NCBI GenBank assembly: GCA_045114665.1
Contig: JBGUKW010000177.1
Span: forward strand, 1 to 9,587
Source of the DNA: CADAWZ01 sp045114665
GTDB lineage: Bacteria > Vulcanimicrobiota > CADAWZ01
Reading direction: 5' to 3'
Length of the DNA stretch: 9,587 nt
The position numbers and the translations under genes were made by a program. Positions 5,249 to 9,587 of the stretch are shown here, piece by piece; positions within the stretch are counted from its first letter, which is position 1; each line of letters starts with the position of its first letter. A model generated the notes under the pieces. That model saw nothing but the letters and a program-made list of their open reading frames with translations, was not told the origin of the DNA and ran no database searches.

Positions 5249-8200
5249 TTGTTTTTATTTTTGGATTTTAGGAATAAAAAAGTAATATTTTCTTTGGTAT
5301 CTTTGGCAATTTTGGGATTGTTCATAATTTCCATTGTATTTTTTATCAAATCCCTTCCTACATTTACTTCAGATTTGATAGATAAAAATTTAAATGGAAA
5401 TATTTCTATTGCCAATATTTCTGTTGGATTAAAGGGATTAAATGCAAAAGATATTTCAATTAAAGATGATACAGGAGAAGAAATTTTAAACATAAAAGAG
5501 GCTACGGCTTCTTATAAAATATTTGATTTCTTTTCTAAAACTCCAAGTTATGCCATAAAGAAAATTGAAATAGATACACCTTCTTTAAATGTTAAACGCA
5601 CTAAAAATGGAATTTTAAATCTTGCTTCAATAATAAAGAAAACAGAAGAAGAGAAAAAGAAAAATTTCAAAGATTCAAATATAAAATTTGAAGGCGAAAT
5701 AATTGTTAAAAATGGAAAACTTAACTATATAGATTATGGAATTGATTTTAAGCCAATTTCTGTATCACTCGATAACATAAAATTAAATTCGAAGTTTGAT
5801 GGTAAAAATGGATTTGATTTAAATGTAAAGGCAACAGAATTGGCACCGTCAAAATCAATTTGGAACATAACAGGCAAATATTCAATCGAAAATCCTTATG
5901 TAAATATAAAAGGCAATTCATCAAATGTTGATTTACATTCTTGGATCGCAATGATGCTTCCTGAGAGGGGATTTAAAGTCATAAAAGGAAAATCGACAGC
6001 CGATTTTGTTTTGAGAGCCTCTTCAGATGAATTAGAGACTTTGCCAGATAAATTGTTTTTCAATGGAAATTGTCATATGTCTGATACAGACATAAGAATT
6101 TCTGAAATTGGAACAGACATACAAAATATAAATCTATCTGCTTCTGTAACTAAAAAATCTTTTATACTTGATAAATGCACAGGTTTTTTGTTTGGCTCTC
6201 CTTTTTCCATTACTGGAGATATAGCCGATTTCTCTTCACAAAGTTTAAATTTTGACGGAAAATTTTCAAATATCAATCATGATAGAATTTTAAAAAATTC
6301 ATTTGTAAAAAGTTTTGGAGTAAATAAATTTGTATCTGGTGGTTCTTCTGAACTTAAATTTAATGTTGGGGGAACTATTGAAGAACCTAAATTGACTGCG
6401 ATATTGAATGGTAAAAAGATAAATACAAATTATGGGCAACTTGCTTCTTATTCAGTTGAAGCGGAAGCAACTAAAAATTCTGTCTATCTTAGTAGCTTAA
6501 AAGGCTTGTTTGAAGGAATTGATATGAAAGCCCATGGTTGGTTTTTCCCAACTTCTAAAAAAGTTTTGTTATTTGCTTCAGGAAATGGTTATCCGTATTT
6601 TCTTCCATCTACTGTAAATATTTCTTCTGCAGGGTTTAATGCTGTTGTGTTTGGTCCTATAGATAATTTGACAGTTTCTGGAGACCTAAAAGGATATGGA
6701 GTTTCTGCAATGGGCACTGGCATTGGTGATATTGATTCAGGTTTCCTTTTTGCAGATAATTCTGTATATTTGCCTGATATATATGTAAGTGGAAATGGGG
6801 GAACTGTAAAATCAAGTGCAGTCTATGACTTAAAAGATTCCAAATTTAATGCCTCTGTTGATGCAGATAATTTTGCAGTCAATTCTTCAGGCATTTCAAC
6901 TTCTGTTTCAGGAACAGCTTCTGTTTTTGGCGATCCGACAGATCCTGTTGCCAGTGGAAATTTAAATATTCCAAATTTGAATTTTAATCAATATGCTATT
7001 TCAAATATAAATGTGCCAGTAGCTGGAAATTCCGATATAGTTGACTTTTCTGCAACAGGTCAAACAATGGGAATGACATTAAAAACAGGTGGGCAAGTAT
7101 CACCTTCAGATAAGCAAGTTTCCGCTTCTTTTGAAGTATCTAATATTGATTCATCTTCATTTTCAAATATGGTCCCAAAAGGTATGGATATTCCTGAATT
7201 TAAGGGAAGTCTTTCAGGTTCTTTAGCAGGATCAGATGATTATGGTTGTTTCTTTGTTTCCAATGTATTTGGAAATTATACAGACCAAGAAAAAGAGATG
7301 ACAAGACTTATTGGAAAATTTGGCGGTTTAGTTAAAAATGACAAAAATAAATCTTTGATAGCTTATGCAGATGTACAAAATCCGACTGTAAAACTTCCTG
7401 ATAAAGGTGTATATAGAGCTTTTCAAGGAAATGTAGAGCATATTTCAGCAATAGCTTCAGGAAGTTTTGATGCACTTTCAATTTTGGGTTCTGCTTCTTT
7501 TTTAAATGGTTCAGTTGCTAAAATTCCAGTTTCAAATGCCAATCTTGAAGCAGTAATTGACAAAGATGGTTTAGACATAAAAGATATTGCTATAAATGGT
7601 GAAGATGGAAGTATATATATAACAGATTATGGTAAGGATTTGCTCGCAAATTTATCTGCTGTCAATGTAAACAGTATTCTAAATAAAGCAGATTTGACGC
7701 CTTTTGGAGTTGAATTGGGGGACTTTTTAAAGGAATCTGAAATCAGAAATTTACAAGGACTTGCATATTTGAGACTTCGATTAAAAGAGACAGAAGAATC
7801 AAAATTTAGAGCTTTTGGACAGTTTTTTATACCAGATGCTGTTTTAGGACATGAAAAGTTTTCTCTGTTTTCATCAGTTTCTTTTGGTAACGATATTTTG
7901 GCTTTAAAACATTTTGATCTTTCTATAGGTGCATCTAATTTTGCAGGTCTTGGTCAGACAGGAGTGAGAGCAAATTCTCCAATATCTTTTGACATAAAAG
8001 CTACAAGGGGAAATATTGAAAAATTACTTGCAATTTCTTCTTTTAAGGATATTCCAGTAAGTGGCAGATTTGATGGCAATCTTCATATTTCTGGAACTGT
8101 AAAAAATATTTCTATAAATGGAAATGTTGTTGTTGATAATGCCATTGCCGCAGGTCATAAAATACATAAAATAACTGCTGATGTTGCAACAAAAAATGGA

Positions 8201-9587
8201 GTTCTCTATCTTGAAAATGTTAATTTTGAACTTCCAGAAGGTATTGTTAGCGGAGGTGGTACAATAAAATCAAATGGTGAAATCAATTTGAATTTGAATT
8301 CTGATTCTATAAAATATTCAGATATTTCATATTTAAAAGATTTTGTTTCTGTATCTGAAGAATCAGAAGGCAATATGAAAATAGCTTTAAATGTAACAGG
8401 AACTCATACAAATCCAGTCTTTACTGCTAATTTTGCAACAGATCCAATTTCTTTAAAAGGTCATAAATTTGAATCAGTTGAGGGAAAATTATTTTATGAT
8501 GGGGGCAAGGTAAATATTGAAAATATATCCTTGAAAAACAAAGAAGAATCTTATTCTGCTTCTGGTTTTGCAGAATTGAGGCTTCCATTTAGAAAATTTA
8601 ATCCTCGAAGAAATGTATTAATCCAGTTTTTTAAAGATATGGATTTGTCTTTAGAAGTTAAAAAGGGAGATCTTGGATTTTTATCTTCTTTTATAGATCC
8701 TAAAGACCTTTTGATAACAGGTGAAATAAATGGAACATTGGCTATAATGAAATCGAGAAAAGCTAGACAAATCAGAATAAAGACTGATTTAAAAGCAACG
8801 AATGGAAAGATTCTCGATATGCCATATGATTCTTTAGGGATTGTTATAGATAGAGTAAATGCTCGATTGAAAAATGTCAATATAGATTTGGCTTCTCCTG
8901 AAGCAAGTTTTACGATGTTAGGAGAACTTGATGGTTGTGATGATGAAGGCATTTATTTAAAATCAACAGGTATCAATCTTTCATTTTTAAAAGAAATTTT
9001 TGAAATTCCTGAAAATCTTGTTCCTTCTGGTGAATGTGATATTTTTGCAAAAATTTATGGAAATTATAGAAACCCTGATGTTTATGTCGATTGTAAAATA
9101 AATGATGTTAAACTTGGAAAAACACTACTTGGAAATTTGACTTGTGAAATGACAAGTGAAGAAAAAGAAGTTGATACAGAATTTATTGGAAAAAATGAAG
9201 ATGATGTCGGATTTATTGCCAAAACTCCTGAAATATATATATATGAAAATGAAAAATCTGGAGTACTTAATACTGATATAAATTTAAATGGTGATAATCT
9301 GCATGCTTTTATAAAAGGCGATATTCCATATTATAGAAAAGATTTCTTGAAGCAGAGAAGTTCAATGGATTTGAAGGCTGGTTTCAAAACTTCTAATTTA
9401 GATGTATTTAATGTTCTATACCCACTTTCAGAACCTTCGACAGGAAAAATAAATGCTAATTTTGATATAACTGGAATGGCTCCTGATCTATCTATTGACG
9501 GCAAGGCAAATCTTTCAAATGGAAAATTATTGCCAAATATGTTAAAAACACCGATTGAAGCGTTAAATGGAAATATTGTCATAAATG
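5249..9587 (+). CDS. Giant AsmA/TamB-like envelope protein (N-terminal part, runs off the right edge)
   Basis: An unbroken frame of at least 1446 codons continues past the window end. One N-terminal transmembrane helix (about 12-33, with RNKK before it) would anchor it in the inner membrane, leaving the rest in the periplasm. An AsmA-type N-terminal module follows: TPSLNVKRTKNGILNLAS near 110-127, a Lys/Glu-rich break, and FEGEIIVKNGKLNYIDYG near 147-164. The remainder is beta-rich and repetitive; modules open with G-x(3-5)-P/N-like turns near residues 374 (GGTIEEPKL), 469, 561, 949, 1051, 1271 (GNYRNPDVYV) and 1409. Relatives (TamB, YhdP, YdbH) form long beta-grooves linked to phospholipid transport or outer-membrane assembly. 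A C-terminal TamB (DUF490) domain would lie outside. The start is uncertain: TTG at 5249 has a weak GTGAG nine bases upstream; TTG at 5261 is an alternative. Overall family assignment is firm, exact role is inference. Confidence 0.82.
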   Translation, partial: MFLFLDFRNKKVIFSLVSLAILGLFIISIVFFIKSLPTFTSDLIDKNLNGNISIANISVGLKGLNAKDISIKDDTGEEILNIKEATASYKIFDFFSKTPSYAIKKIEIDTPSLNVKRTKNGILNLASIIKKTEEEKKKNFKDSNIKFEGEIIVKNGKLNYIDYGIDFKPISVSLDNIKLNSKFDGKNGFDLNVKATELAPSKSIWNITGKYSIENPYVNIKGNSSNVDLHSWIAMMLPERGFKVIKGKSTADFVLRASSDELETLPDKLFFNGNCHMSDTDIRISEIGTDIQNINLSASVTKKSFILDKCTGFLFGSPFSITGDIADFSSQSLNFDGKFSNINHDRILKNSFVKSFGVNKFVSGGSSELKFNVGGTIEEPKLTAILNGKKINTNYGQLASYSVEAEATKNSVYLSSLKGLFEGIDMKAHGWFFPTSKKVLLFASGNGYPYFLPSTVNISSAGFNAVVFGPIDNLTVSGDLKGYGVSAMGTGIGDIDSGFLFADNSVYLPDIYVSGNGGTVKSSAVYDLKDSKFNASVDADNFAVNSSGISTSVSGTASVFGDPTDPVASGNLNIPNLNFNQYAISNINVPVAGNSDIVDFSATGQTMGMTLKTGGQVSPSDKQVSASFEVSNIDSSSFSNMVPKGMDIPEFKGSLSGSLAGSDDYGCFFVSNVFGNYTDQEKEMTRLIGKFGGLVKNDKNKSLIAYADVQNPTVKLPDKGVYRAFQGNVEHISAIASGSFDALSILGSASFLNGSVAKIPVSNANLEAVIDKDGLDIKDIAINGEDGSIYITDYGKDLLANLSAVNVNSILNKADLTPFGVELGDFLKESEIRNLQGLAYLRLRLKETEESKFRAFGQFFIPDAVLGHEKFSLFSSVSFGNDILALKHFDLSIGASNFAGLGQTGVRANSPISFDIKATRGNIEKLLAISSFKDIPVSGRFDGNLHISGTVKNISINGNVVVDNAIAAGHKIHKITADVATKNGVLYLENVNFELPEGIVSGGGTIKSNGEINLNLNSDSIKYSDISYLKDFVSVSEESEGNMKIALNVTGTHTNPVFTANFATDPISLKGHKFESVEGKLFYDGGKVNIENISLKNKEESYSASGFAELRLPFRKFNPRRNVLIQFFKDMDLSLEVKKGDLGFLSSFIDPKDLLITGEINGTLAIMKSRKARQIRIKTDLKATNGKILDMPYDSLGIVIDRVNARLKNVNIDLASPEASFTMLGELDGCDDEGIYLKSTGINLSFLKEIFEIPENLVPSGECDIFAKIYGNYRNPDVYVDCKINDVKLGKTLLGNLTCEMTSEEKEVDTEFIGKNEDDVGFIAKTPEIYIYENEKSGVLNTDINLNGDNLHAFIKGDIPYYRKDFLKQRSSMDLKAGFKTSNLDVFNVLYPLSEPSTGKINANFDITGMAPDLSIDGKANLSNGKLLPNMLKTPIEALNGNIVIN

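Noticed and set aside
8551..8952. 133-residue minus-strand frame inside the large AsmA/TamB-like gene
   Set aside because: The plus-strand frame is continuous and has clear family features here; the antisense frame has none.
9232..9244. AT dinucleotide run
   Set aside because: It is short, in frame (Ile-Tyr codons) within the large gene, and expected in A/T-rich DNA.

Overview
The window is AT-rich chromosomal DNA holding six protein-coding genes in two divergent blocks. Nothing marks it as a mobile region: there is no transposase, integrase, phage gene, CRISPR array, tRNA or rRNA that I can see. The gene set (cysS, rlmB, murA, mreB) is core housekeeping. A very large AsmA/TamB-like envelope protein follows mreB, which suggests a cell with an outer membrane (a diderm). 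Low GC, TTG starts, Firmicute-like murA-mreB adjacency and a TamB-like protein would together suit a low-GC diderm such as the gut Vampirovibrionia/Gastranaerophilales ('Melainabacteria'), a Negativicute-like lineage or an elusimicrobial lineage. This taxonomic guess is inference only.

Left block, minus strand, read from 2569 down to 1: a protein with a degenerate response-regulator receiver domain and a long acidic tail; a short gap holding a perfect hairpin with a T-run; cysS (cysteinyl-tRNA synthetase); then rlmB (23S rRNA 2'-O-methyltransferase). rlmB starts inside the end of cysS and runs off the left edge. The last two form a translation-related pair with a 19-base overlap, so translational coupling is likely.

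Centre, 2570-2945: a divergent intergenic region with a plausible sigma-70 promoter on each strand, a 9-bp inverted repeat between them, and an unexplained G/C-rich island in the leader of the receiver-domain gene.

Right block, plus strand, 2946 to the right edge: murA (first committed step of peptidoglycan precursor synthesis, best started at a TTG), mreB/mbl (actin-like rod-shape determinant, sharing one base with the murA stop), and, after 63 bases with no terminator, an open reading frame of at least 1446 codons that continues past the window end. That last gene is an N-terminally anchored, repeat-rich AsmA/TamB-type protein. The three genes look like one envelope-building operon: precursor synthesis, placement of wall synthesis, and a probable inner-to-outer-membrane lipid bridge or assembly factor.

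I found no convincing new defence, mobile or RNA system. The points most worth a second look are the degenerate receiver protein with its odd G/C-rich leader, the Arg-to-Asn change at a normally conserved MurA position, and the linkage of a giant AsmA/TamB-like protein to mreB rather than to a BamA/TamA-type gene.
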